From assembly GCA_028282545.1 (NCBI GenBank), contig JANQHT010000118.1, positions 62,001 through 126,000 on the forward strand: a stretch of 64,000 nucleotides of DNA, given 5' to 3'. Source of the DNA: Spirochaetales bacterium. Lineage in GTDB: Bacteria; Spirochaetota; Spirochaetia; DSM-27196; Alkalispirochaetaceae. The notes beneath the pieces are model-generated. The model saw only the letters and a list, made by a program, of their open reading frames with translations, was not told the origin of the DNA and searched no databases. The position numbers and the translations under genes are program-made. Below, in pieces: positions 17,888 through 25,714 of the stretch (its first letter is position 1; each line of letters starts with the position of its first letter).

Positions 17888-17894
17888 TCTAACC

Positions 17895-17923
17895 AGAATA
17901 TCGTTTACGTTCGAGAAAAACAA
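17895..17923 (-). promoter_or_regulatory. Aminotransferase promoter with operator in spacer
   Basis: On the minus strand TTGTTT (17923-17918), 17 bases, then TATTCT (17900-17895). The ACGTAAACG core (17910-17902) fills the spacer, so a bound LacI protein would exclude polymerase. The -10 ends eight bases before the ATG at 17887, so the transcript may be leaderless. Confidence 0.55.
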
Positions 17924-17954
17924 CTATCTTTAATGAAATAATTTTCTTTATTAA

Positions 17955-17973
17955 AAGAACCTCGTCGGTTCTT
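17955..17973 (-). terminator. Possible minus-strand terminator
   Basis: A 7-bp stem with a 5-base loop, followed on the minus strand by a short T-rich tract. It could stop minus-strand readthrough from the CDF transporter gene before the aminotransferase promoter. The stem is short, so confidence is low. Confidence 0.4.
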
Positions 17974-17979
17974 CGATAG

Positions 17980-18159
17980 TACCGATATGACCCGAAGTTC
18001 GGCGCCCGCCCGCTCCGCAGAACGATTCAGCGAGAGATCGAGGACCCCTTGGCGCTGGAGATATTAAAGAGACGCTTCGGCGAGGGGAGTCACATTCTGG
18101 TGAGCGTGCGCAAGAACGCCATCTCGTTTCGGAGCAAGGAAGCGGCGGCGAAGGAATAG
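17980..18159 (+). pseudogene. C-terminal relic of ClpB chaperone
   Basis: One open frame ending at TAG 18157 reads YDPKFGARPLRRTIQREIED followed by PLALEILKRRFGEG and a short beta-strand end. This matches the conserved tail of ClpB/Hsp104 (the YDP-x-x-GARPL-x-R sensor-2 motif and the D2 small domain). A stop codon lies directly upstream at 17977 and no other ClpB sequence is present: about 59 codons survive of roughly 860. The clpB terminator appears to be kept just downstream. A dead gene tail left by deletion or rearrangement. Confidence 0.8.
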
Positions 18160-18180
18160 TACCGCCGGTACACCGGCCGT

Positions 18181-18223
18181 GGCACCGCCCGAACCGATCC
18201 GGTTCGGGCGGTGCCTTGATTTT
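18181..18223 (+). terminator. Rho-independent terminator, retained from clpB
   Basis: A perfect 15-bp GC-rich stem (18181-18195 with 18201-18215), a 5-base loop, then TTGATTTT. It lies 22 bases after the ClpB relic stop and is the strongest intrinsic terminator in the window. It also lies in the tail-to-tail space next to the CDF gene. Confidence 0.8.
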
Positions 18224-18255
18224 GAGGTGTCCATCCGCCCCCGCGGAACGGACCG

Positions 18256-19236
18256 CTATGCGCTGGCATCGTAAGCGAAGACTCCGGTAGCGGCGTTGTT
18301 GAGAGGCAACGTCGGTACCAGCTCAACCATCAAATGGGGGTATTGAGGGCGTAGGCGCTCCAAAATCGCCTGCTTTCGTTTGAGCAGCTCATCGAGATGG
18401 ATCGCGTCTCCAGCGTCCGTGGGATGGATCAACACGACGGCAAGGTAACGGCTGCCGGTTTTGCTCATGTACAGGCTGTCAACGGTCAGTTCCGGCGAAC
18501 ACGTTTCACGGATTACGCGGTTGCACTCGTTATACGTACCCTTGTCTTGCAGCACCCCGAGGGCAAGTTCAATGATCGACTCGCGGATTATCTCCAGGGG
18601 CTTGCTGAATAGGCTTACGCAGAGCACCAGTGTGATGATTGAGTCGGCGAGGTACGGCACAAACTGCGTACCGCCGTCGGGCTCCGTGTTGCGCAAAAAG
18701 AATACTCCCACGGCGATACCAAGAGACATCACACCGTCCACAAACGACGCCTTGGCATCAGTTTTCAACAGCGTGCTCTGCCCGCCGACTCTTCGGTTCG
18801 ATAGGCGATAAAACGCCGACAGGAGCAGGCACATTATCGCCATGGTGATCGCGTAGTACAGGATCGGATCCGGGTTGAGCATCGGGATGCTCTCGACGTT
18901 GCCGCCTATATAGGTGATGATCCGAACGATGCTCGTGATCGCCGCCATTACGATCAGCCCGAGGATCATCAGTCCTTTCACGAAACTATAGAGCGCCTCG
19001 TAGAAGAACTGTCCCAGGGGAAACGTCTCGGTGCGCCGAGATTTGATCCGGGAAACCGCCAGGGCGACCCCCATTCCTAAAAAAACTATGAACGAGTAGT
19101 TCCCGTCCAGCAGGATCGCCCCGGAGTTGGATAACCAGTACGTGAACCATGCAATCGCTGCCATGACAAGGTTACCTACGGCGCCAACCCAAAGGGCCCG
19201 TTTCTCGATGTGATCCTGTTTTGGTCTGTTCATCAT
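18256..19236 (-). CDS. Cation diffusion facilitator family transporter
   Basis: 326-residue CDF-family inner-membrane exporter of divalent metals (Zn, Mn, Fe or Co) by proton antiport. About six transmembrane helices; helix 2 carries LLDGNYSFIV and helix 5 DAKASFVDGVMS, which place the acidic metal ligands, followed by a C-terminal cytoplasmic domain with LIHPTDAGDAIHLDEL. Helix 2 reads D-G-N-Y-S instead of the common H/D-x-x-x-D, so metal choice may differ. GGAGG five bases upstream supports ATG 19236 (ATG 19233 also possible). It stands alone between the ClpB relic and a divergent serine hydrolase. Confidence 0.85.
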   Translation of the reverse strand: MMNRPKQDHIEKRALWVGAVGNLVMAAIAWFTYWLSNSGAILLDGNYSFIVFLGMGVALAVSRIKSRRTETFPLGQFFYEALYSFVKGLMILGLIVMAAITSIVRIITYIGGNVESIPMLNPDPILYYAITMAIMCLLLSAFYRLSNRRVGGQSTLLKTDAKASFVDGVMSLGIAVGVFFLRNTEPDGGTQFVPYLADSIITLVLCVSLFSKPLEIIRESIIELALGVLQDKGTYNECNRVIRETCSPELTVDSLYMSKTGSRYLAVVLIHPTDAGDAIHLDELLKRKQAILERLRPQYPHLMVELVPTLPLNNAATGVFAYDASA

Positions 19237-19391
19237 GTGTACCTCCACCCGCGCATTGTTGGCGATTGCGGCTTTTGCGCTCAGTGTTTGTGATCACCAA
19301 TTTCCCCTGACAATTGTCACGCCAACTAGTGATATCTGGTAACTAACAAAGAACGTCCCATTTCCCGTTAACTGTCGCGCAGGAGGACGAA

Positions 19392-20609
19392 ATGAAAAGA
19401 TGGATACGGATACCGGCAATAGTGCTCTTGGTTCTTGCCGGTGTGATTACGATCGTTGGAACGGTGGGTTTCTTCTATCTCAGGAATAGTGAATGGTGGA
19501 TTTCCTTCACCCTGTTCAGCGACGAAACGCGTGTGGAGAACTTCAGAAATTTTCATACACTTTTTCCCGCCGAGCGCGTACGTCCGAGTGGCGATACCTG
19601 GGAGTTTGATTCCGACCCCCGGCGTCTCCCTCACTCCTTTGTCTACAACGGCGAGGAACGGAGCGTGGAAGAGTTCCTGGATAGTACATGGACCACGAGC
19701 CTTGTTGTGGCGCGTGGAGAGACGATTCTGGCGGAGGAGTACTTCCGGAGCTACGATGCGGAGTCGTTGCCTACGTCTTTTTCAACGGGCAAATCGGTCG
19801 TTTCCGCTCTGGTTGGAATCGCGATCGACGAAGGCTACGTCACGTCGGTGGAGGATCGTGTCGATACGTATCTCCCATCCTTCGCGGGTACCGACTACGG
19901 AGCCGTGTCCGTATACGACCTGCTGACCATGTCATCGGGACTCGGATTCGACGAGGACTACGACACGTTCAATTCCGACATCAACATGTTGTCCGTTCGC
20001 GTCTTTGGATTCGAGGATGCCTTGCCGGACCTCCTCCGGGACACGGAGGCCATCCGTCCCGCCGGGACCTACAATGAGTACATAAGCAGCGATACGATCG
20101 TTCTAGGCCTTGTGGTCGAGGCTGCGACGGGACGGAGCCTCAGCCGGTTTTTGGAGGAGTCCATATGGGGGCCGGCGGGTATGGAGTTCCCGGCGTACTG
20201 GAATACCGACGTTCACGGAAACACCTTGGGAAATGGGTTTCTTTCCGCGGCTCCCCGCGACTTTCTGCGTTTTGGCATGCTCTACCTCAACGAGGGCCGC
20301 CGCGACAATCGAAGCATCATACCCGCCGATTGGGTGTTCGATTCCGTGTACCGAACGGAGCCGCGCCTTCAGCCCGGTACCAACCCGGATAGTCACTGGA
20401 CCTTTGGGTACGGATACCAGTGGTGGATCCCGGAAGAACCCGAGGGCGACTTCACCGCAATAGGAATATGGGGACAGTACGTGTACGTCCACCCGGAACA
20501 CCAGGTGGTCATCGTGAAGACAAGTGCAGACGAGGGTTTCGATGAGCGCGACCACGAAACGATAGCGCTCTTCCGGGCACTTGCCGAATGGGCGGCATCG
20601 CTCCCGTGA
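19392..20609 (+). CDS. Membrane-anchored serine hydrolase, class C beta-lactamase family
   Basis: 405 residues with an N-terminal membrane anchor (about 8-30) and a periplasmic beta-lactamase/DD-peptidase fold domain. The catalytic Ser-x-x-Lys is S131-T-G-K134 and the Tyr motif is Y230-I-S. This family includes beta-lactamases, peptidoglycan carboxypeptidases and esterases; the sequence alone does not say which. A strong AGGAGG precedes the ATG. The gene ends 16 bases before the pseudo-ATPase gene, so it probably forms an operon with it, the transporter-kinase fusion and the response regulator. Its last 114 bases are part of a duplicated segment also found at 25057. Confidence 0.82.
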   Translation: MKRWIRIPAIVLLVLAGVITIVGTVGFFYLRNSEWWISFTLFSDETRVENFRNFHTLFPAERVRPSGDTWEFDSDPRRLPHSFVYNGEERSVEEFLDSTWTTSLVVARGETILAEEYFRSYDAESLPTSFSTGKSVVSALVGIAIDEGYVTSVEDRVDTYLPSFAGTDYGAVSVYDLLTMSSGLGFDEDYDTFNSDINMLSVRVFGFEDALPDLLRDTEAIRPAGTYNEYISSDTIVLGLVVEAATGRSLSRFLEESIWGPAGMEFPAYWNTDVHGNTLGNGFLSAAPRDFLRFGMLYLNEGRRDNRSIIPADWVFDSVYRTEPRLQPGTNPDSHWTFGYGYQWWIPEEPEGDFTAIGIWGQYVYVHPEHQVVIVKTSADEGFDERDHETIALFRALAEWAASLP

Positions 20610-20673
20610 AGTAGAATGGCGATCAATGGAGAGGCCCGCGCTATCGATCCAGGACTTGCTTTTCCTGGATGAA
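20496..20673 (+). repeat. 178-bp duplicated segment, copy A
   Basis: Covers the last 114 bases of the serine hydrolase gene, the 16-base gap and the first 48 bases of the pseudo-ATPase gene. It recurs at 25057-25234 in the same orientation with about three base differences. Copy A is inside intact genes and is therefore the source. Confidence 0.9.
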
Positions 20674-21576
20674 CGCAGTCGCCCCCTGCTGCACGTGCCG
20701 GATTTTGTGCTGGCACACGACGAGGTGTGTGGGGTCTATGGAGCATCCCGCGGCGGAACCAACCTGTTCCTGAGCTGCATTTCCGGGATGCAACGGCCCG
20801 ATACCGGAGCGATCTCGATCTATGGCGTACCGCTTGAGTTTTCTGCATCGAACAAGGCGCCCGTCGGGTTTATGCCGAGGGAAAGCGGCGTGTTCCCGGA
20901 CTACACCGTGGCTGAGAATATCAAGTTGGCAATTCGCCACTTGTTGCCCCGGAAGCCCTCTTTGAGTGAACGGCGCCGGTACGGGGACCGCGTTCTGTCG
21001 ATGCTCAAACTCCAGGCGTGGGTACACACCCCGGCGAAACGACTGCCCGACGGGGTGTGCCAAAGACTCAGCCTCGCGTGCGCCCTCGTCCACGGGCCCC
21101 GCCTTCTCGTAGCTGATGATCCCTGGGGCCGTGCGGACATCGAGAGCCGCGACCTTATCGAACGCGCCCTGAGGGATCACTGCGACCGGGGGAACACGCT
21201 GCTGTTTGCTTCCCCGCGGGAGGCGGAAATCACGGCGATCGCCACCGACATATGCCTGTTCGATCAATCCACCCTCGTTGCGCGCGGGACGCTCGATCAC
21301 CTGCGGGAGTATCTCGATGCACGGGAGACGATTGTCGTGCGTGTACATGATCGGGCGGCACTACTCGCGGATCGTGTCGGTACCCTGTCCGGTGTTCTCG
21401 GCTGTGAGGAGAGGGGTGATACGGTGTACATATACGCTTCACCCGATTCGATCCGCCTTACTCGTCTGGCGGAACACGTCCAGGACCTTGGACTCGAACT
21501 TCTCGGTATGCACATAGAGACGCCGCAGCTCAGCGAGATCTACGCAACCGTCGTCGGCGAAGGAGTCGGGGGATAG
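20626..21576 (+). CDS. ABC ATPase with degenerate nucleotide site
   Basis: 316 residues with an overall ABC ATPase layout, but the key motifs are altered. Walker A at 39-46 reads GASRGGTN: the invariant Lys is Thr45 and the following Ser/Thr is Asn46. The signature is LPDGVCQRLSLA instead of LSGGQ, and Walker B ends LLVADDPW with Asp in place of the catalytic Glu. It is probably unable to hydrolyse ATP (inference). The C-terminal 90 residues resemble the regulatory tail of drug-export ATPases. It overlaps the next gene by one base (TAGTG), so it is coupled to the membrane protein-kinase fusion. Confidence 0.75.
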   Translation: MERPALSIQDLLFLDERSRPLLHVPDFVLAHDEVCGVYGASRGGTNLFLSCISGMQRPDTGAISIYGVPLEFSASNKAPVGFMPRESGVFPDYTVAENIKLAIRHLLPRKPSLSERRRYGDRVLSMLKLQAWVHTPAKRLPDGVCQRLSLACALVHGPRLLVADDPWGRADIESRDLIERALRDHCDRGNTLLFASPREAEITAIATDICLFDQSTLVARGTLDHLREYLDARETIVVRVHDRAALLADRVGTLSGVLGCEERGDTVYIYASPDSIRLTRLAEHVQDLGLELLGMHIETPQLSEIYATVVGEGVGG

Positions 21577-23765
21577 TGGCTCTTCGCGTCAAGATCTCCA
21601 AGAGGGCTCTGTTGCGGGAACGGACAACCCTGTTTCAGTCGTTCGTACTACCCGTCGCGCTGTTGACTATTCTCGTTGTGAGCCTCGGACCGAACTTCGG
21701 CAACGCTGAAAACAACGGGGAGACGCTGAGATCGTTCTACGTTCGTTTCCCCGTTGCCGATTTCTATGCGGCGGTCGTGCTTCTCGTTGCATTGCTTGCC
21801 GCCGGTCAGTACGCGTCGGATCCGGTCCGGCACCTTCGCGGCCCGGGCCGCGCGCTCCACCCGTACTCAACATACCGCTCTCTTCTATCTGCGTACCTGT
21901 CGATAGTTACCGGCACCGCTCTTTTTATCGGAGGCCGGACGGTATTCTTCATGGCGGTATCCAGCCTCTTCCTGAACGTCGCATGGCCGTGGGTCAGTCT
22001 CTCGTTCTGGATTCTCCTCGCGGGACTTGTGCTTCTGAGCGCTACGGGTGGATGCGCCCTCGGGTTGGCCACCGCGGACGAGGGTTCCTCGGATCTCCTG
22101 GTATCGTTGCTCGTGTATGGGTCCGCGCTTGTGGCCGGCGCATTCTATCCGTACCCGGCGTCGTCGCGCATCTGGAACGTTGCCCCCTGGAGCCCGTTTA
22201 CGCATCTGTTGACCCACATGCTGGACATCATGCGACAACCGGACACTCCGCTGGATACGCGTGGATACGTCGTCTGGGCATCCGTCCTCGGGGCTACGGG
22301 GATGGCGTTGCTGCAACTGCGCCGCCTCGCGACCGGATCGCGCGCGGTACGGTCCACTATCGTGTACACCAACCCGAGCGGGTATCTGACGGGGTGGGCC
22401 AGGCGTCGCCAACCACAGTTGCTGTGCAGCTTTGGAATCATCCTGTTGCCCCTCGGTATTTGGCTTGCCGGTCCGGCCGATCTCGTGCCGGGAGACATGA
22501 CGGATACGCTGGGCCTTCTGTATCCGTACGCCGACTTCGCAACGGTATTGCTGCTCCTCTTGGGATCGGTATCGGTATCACCCCTGGTGGATGGCTCGGC
22601 CGTCATCCGGCGGTTGCAATCGTTTCGCCGATCGTTCCTTTTTCAGCGGGCGATCTTCGGAACCGGCGTAGTTACGCTATCTATGCTCGTGGCGGCGTTG
22701 CTCTGGAGGCCGTCGGTACCGATACTGGGATATGCAGCCGGAGCGCTCGCCCTCTTTCACCTCTGGTCGATAGTGTTCATGAGTGCTATTGCGGAGGTAA
22801 GCCGCGATCGTACTACCTACTGGGTCTTTGCCATAAGCGGAGTATTCCTTGTCTCTTTTCTCGGCGGGAGTCTATGGAGCCTCGCTCGTCTCGGGAGACT
22901 CGGGCGTATCGCATCCTTTCTTCTTCCCAACGCACTTCTGTTATACTGTCGATCGCCGTTGGGGCCATCTATCGTTTCCGCGCAGATCGGCGTGTTTTTG
23001 GTGCTGAGCAAACCCGGGGTATGGCGATGGTTTCGTCGGTGGAGACGTGCCCGCGGCTACGGTCCACCTCAATACCCCCTACCCCATGCCGGTATGCCGG
23101 ACCGCGGACCGATGGCGGCGAAAGAACAGAACGATCTCGCGGAGAAACTGGTGCTGAGTGAACGTAAACGTATTCTCGACGAAGTCCACGACACGCTCGG
23201 ACACGGTATCACCGGCGCCCTCTGGCAGATCCGGTCGGCCCGCGGCAAGAGCCGGGAGCCGGCGGTACAAGCGATCCTTGACCGCGCCGGCGAAGGGTTG
23301 GAACAGGGGCTGACGCGAATCAGGTCGTATCTCAGGGACTCAGCACCGCGCCATACCACTGACTGGAGTCAACTACACGAGACGGTGCAACGTTTCTCCT
23401 ATTGCCCGGTTGAACTCAGCGTGCAGGGAGAGGCGGGCGAGTACCATCCGATCGCGGTCAGACGATTTGCCATGACGGTGAAGGAACTCCTGACGAACGC
23501 GCTGCGCTACGGAGAACCCGCCTCAATCCAAATCTATCTGGTCCGGACCGCACGTTTCTGCAAACTTGAATACCGCGAACATGGCCGAGGATGGGGGAGC
23601 AGGGGGCCGCGCATGGGGTACGGGCTCCTGGCGACGCGGAATCTCTTTTCAGAGATCGGCGGTAGCTTCCATCTTGATCATTTGCCGGGTGCCCAGGGTA
23701 TTCGGGTCATCGGGATCATTCCCCAACTGATACCACAGGAGGTACAGGACCGTGAGCCGGAATGA
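21576..23765 (+). CDS. ABC-2-like membrane protein fused to histidine kinase
   Basis: A 729-residue fusion. Residues about 1-480 are a polytopic membrane region in two hydrophobic halves, each starting with a basic segment (RVKISKRALLRERTTLFQS; RRLQSFRRSFLFQRAIFG), as expected of an ABC-2-type exporter permease duplicated in one chain. Residues about 520-720 are a NarL-class sensor kinase: HisKA_3 motif ERKRILDEVHDTLGHG with phospho-acceptor His538, N-box KELLTNALRYG with Asn641, and a G-box GRGWGSRGPRMGYGLLATRN whose usual Asp is replaced by Glu-His. The GTG start overlaps the ATPase stop; the end overlaps the response-regulator start by 14 bases. I infer that the membrane part senses an envelope signal and controls the kinase. 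Confidence 0.78.
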   Translation: MALRVKISKRALLRERTTLFQSFVLPVALLTILVVSLGPNFGNAENNGETLRSFYVRFPVADFYAAVVLLVALLAAGQYASDPVRHLRGPGRALHPYSTYRSLLSAYLSIVTGTALFIGGRTVFFMAVSSLFLNVAWPWVSLSFWILLAGLVLLSATGGCALGLATADEGSSDLLVSLLVYGSALVAGAFYPYPASSRIWNVAPWSPFTHLLTHMLDIMRQPDTPLDTRGYVVWASVLGATGMALLQLRRLATGSRAVRSTIVYTNPSGYLTGWARRRQPQLLCSFGIILLPLGIWLAGPADLVPGDMTDTLGLLYPYADFATVLLLLLGSVSVSPLVDGSAVIRRLQSFRRSFLFQRAIFGTGVVTLSMLVAALLWRPSVPILGYAAGALALFHLWSIVFMSAIAEVSRDRTTYWVFAISGVFLVSFLGGSLWSLARLGRLGRIASFLLPNALLLYCRSPLGPSIVSAQIGVFLVLSKPGVWRWFRRWRRARGYGPPQYPLPHAGMPDRGPMAAKEQNDLAEKLVLSERKRILDEVHDTLGHGITGALWQIRSARGKSREPAVQAILDRAGEGLEQGLTRIRSYLRDSAPRHTTDWSQLHETVQRFSYCPVELSVQGEAGEYHPIAVRRFAMTVKELLTNALRYGEPASIQIYLVRTARFCKLEYREHGRGWGSRGPRMGYGLLATRNLFSEIGGSFHLDHLPGAQGIRVIGIIPQLIPQEVQDREPE

Positions 23766-24426
23766 TGTGATCCGCGTTTTGCTTGCCGACGATGATGGGC
23801 TGGTCCGCGATGGGCTCGCCATGGTTCTTGAACAATCCGGGGATTTTCTCGTCAGCGCCAAAGTCGAGAACGGAGACCAGGCACTTCAATCGCTGTCCCG
23901 GGATGTTCCGGATGTCGTCATTCTCGATATCCGAATGCCTGACATGGACGGCCTCGTATGCTGCCGAAAGATCAAGGAACGCCGGCCGGAGCTCCCCGTT
24001 CTCATGCTGACCACCTTCCAGGACGATGACTACCTTGCCGAGGCGCTGCAGGCCGGGGCTCACGGATACCTCTTGAAGCATCAATCGGCCGAAGCGATAT
24101 GTCTTGCGATCCGCAACGCGGTCAAGGGAACCGTCAGCTTCGAACCGGGAGTCGCCCGGTCCCTGCGTGTACAGACCATCGATCGCAAAGAGGCGCTTCT
24201 CGAAGGGCTTCCTTCGAGGGCAAAGGACGTCCTTCGCCTTCTCGTAGAGGGCTGCTCAAACCGCCAGATCGCCAATCGGCTCTATCTGAGCGAGGGGACG
24301 GTACGGAATTACGTTTCCGCCCTGTTGCAGTTTGCCGACGTTCGGGACAGGACACAACTCGTCATCTGGTACTATAGCAACGGGCACTCCCACCCAAATC
24401 GCTCCGGGTCCCACGAAGAGGGGTGA
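23752..24426 (+). CDS. NarL/FixJ-family response regulator
   Basis: 224 residues: receiver domain with acidic pair ADDD near 13, phospho-acceptor Asp in VVILDIRMPDMDG (about 62), Thr in MLTTFQ and Lys in GYLLKHQ, then a LuxR-type HTH (LPSRAKDVLRLLVEGCSNRQ, then LYLSEGTVRNYVSALL). The start is GTG 23752 with AGGAGG eight bases upstream. It is the partner of the membrane-kinase fusion and probably controls this operon or an envelope response. Confidence 0.9.
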   Translation: MSRNDVIRVLLADDDGLVRDGLAMVLEQSGDFLVSAKVENGDQALQSLSRDVPDVVILDIRMPDMDGLVCCRKIKERRPELPVLMLTTFQDDDYLAEALQAGAHGYLLKHQSAEAICLAIRNAVKGTVSFEPGVARSLRVQTIDRKEALLEGLPSRAKDVLRLLVEGCSNRQIANRLYLSEGTVRNYVSALLQFADVRDRTQLVIWYYSNGHSHPNRSGSHEEG

Positions 24427-24847
24427 CGCATCGGTTCGGTGAAGGCCGCGGGGCGCTCCAAACATGTTCAATTCACTTGACTGTTGCTTTGTCACGGCGA
24501 TTGCGTGGGGAAGGTAGACGTTTGAAAGTCGGGGAGGCGGCTAACACCCGCAATCGCCGTGCCAATCCCTCCACCGCTAACGCGGCTCCGGGCCGCAGCC
24601 AGCAAGTGATCTCAACGTTATACTGCGCCCGAGCGACCTTTCTGTTTAGAATGTGGAAAACCCGTGCGGAGAACACACCTTGTTGCATCGTGTTGCAATC
24701 AAATCCCCAACCCAATTTTTCGATTCGATTCTATAGACTACATGACCACGTTTACCGGGACAGTCAGATTCAGGCTGGCGAGTATGCTCATCGTTGGATC
24801 GGTTCTTGCGTCATCACGGAACGAGAAGAAAAGTCTACTAGAGCAAG
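24427..24847. other. Gene-free stretch with long inverted repeat
   Basis: No credible gene. A perfect 13-base inverted repeat (24493-24505 with 24549-24561) separated by 43 bases is nested in a looser outer pair (TCACTTG near 24473, CAAGTGA near 24605), and a small GC hairpin lies at 24577-24591. From about 24610 on the base composition becomes more A+T-rich than the surrounding genes. It may be a scar of a mobile element or cassette leading into the FRG relic. Confidence 0.5.
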
Positions 24848-25056
24848 TTGAAGGAGCTGTTCCAACGCGAGTGGCGGTTTCACAGTAGTGAGGTCCCGGA
24901 TGACGACGACGTCTTCTATTGGCTGTCACTGATGCAACACTATGGGTGTCCGACTAGACTCGTTGACTTCACATTTTCGCCATATGTTGCTGCGTTCTTT
25001 GCGATTGAAGGAATGGACCAAACCGCTGGCGACGCATCGAACACGTGTTCCGTTTT
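24848..25056 (+). pseudogene. Truncated FRG-domain gene
   Basis: The frame starting ELFQREWRFHSSEV and continuing WLSLMQHYGCPTRLVDFTFS then PYVAAFFAIEG matches the core of the FRG domain, whose hallmark is a QHYG-x-PTRL-D-x-T-x-SP run. A stop codon at 24839-24841 cuts the N-terminal side and the 178-bp duplicated segment replaces everything after 25056, so only about 70 residues remain. FRG proteins are often linked to toxins, phage and mobile DNA. The gene looks foreign and dead. Confidence 0.72.
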
Positions 25057-25234
25057 GAACACCAGGTGGTCATCGTGAAGACAAGTGCAGACGAGGGTTT
25101 CGATGAGCGCGACCACGAAACGATAGCGCTCTTCCGGGCACTTGCCGGATGGGCGGCATCGCTACCCTGAAGTAGAATGGCGATCAATGGAGAGGCCCGC
25201 GCTATCGATCCAGGACTTGCTTTTCCTGGATGAA
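25057..25234 (+). repeat. 178-bp duplicated segment, copy B
   Basis: An ectopic copy of 20496-20673 with about three base differences; it includes the stop codon of the serine hydrolase and the first 16 codons of the pseudo-ATPase. Homology ends abruptly at both sides. It interrupts the FRG relic and has no functional frame of its own. Confidence 0.9.
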
Positions 25235-25324
25235 TGAAGTCGTCTCCTGCAGCGGGCTACCTTCCAGCTTGAGAACAGACCACGACCTGGATGAGCAGGT
25301 CAATCGCGTGCCCGTTCCTTTGGA

Positions 25325-25714
25325 CTATAGCCGCGGTAGCTGCGGGATCAAGTCGAAATGGCGGTCGCGACTGTAGAGCGGTACGTCGTATTGGACTACG
25401 AGCGCCGCGATCCAAAGATCGTTGGTCGGAATCGGCGTGCCCGCCGCACGGAGCTGCCGGTAGAGCGTCGCGTAGTGGCGGGTAGTGTCCATCGCGGGCA
25501 GCATGACCTCAACGCGCTCGCGAAGAAGAAACGCTTCAAACACGCGCTGATTCTCGGCTATGTTTGACCCGACCGCAAATCCAGCTCTGATTTCTGCCAC
25601 CACGACAATCGGAACGTTGATTTTCGGTGTCGCCCGAAATATCGATACCACCTCCGGGATTCCATCGACAAAATCCCTGTATCGGTTGGTATCGATCACG
25701 ATTTCTATCGCCAT
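25325..25714 (-). CDS. PIN-domain toxin (VapC-like ribonuclease)
   Basis: 129-residue PIN domain. Acidic metal ligands are visible in VIDTNRY (Asp8), VVVAEIRAG, TNDLWIAA and YSRDRHFD. VapC-type toxins cut RNA and are neutralised by a small antitoxin. Its start overlaps the antitoxin stop by ten bases, the usual translational coupling. The pair lies next to the FRG relic and duplicated segment, in an acquired region. Confidence 0.85.
   Translation of the reverse strand: MAIEIVIDTNRYRDFVDGIPEVVSIFRATPKINVPIVVVAEIRAGFAVGSNIAENQRVFEAFLLRERVEVMLPAMDTTRHYATLYRQLRAAGTPIPTNDLWIAALVVQYDVPLYSRDRHFDLIPQLPRL

Noticed and set aside
21983-23161. 392-codon frame overlapping the membrane-kinase fusion in another register
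   Set aside because: Low-complexity Arg/Gly-rich translation without motifs; shadow of the real gene.
23162-23171. A third ACGTAAACG-like match, inside the kinase gene
   Set aside because: It lies in the codons for the conserved ERKRI motif, away from any promoter, so it is coincidence.
24427-25324. Integron gene cassette or attC site
   Set aside because: The inverted repeat lacks GTTRRRY/RYYYAAC core sites and no integrase is present.
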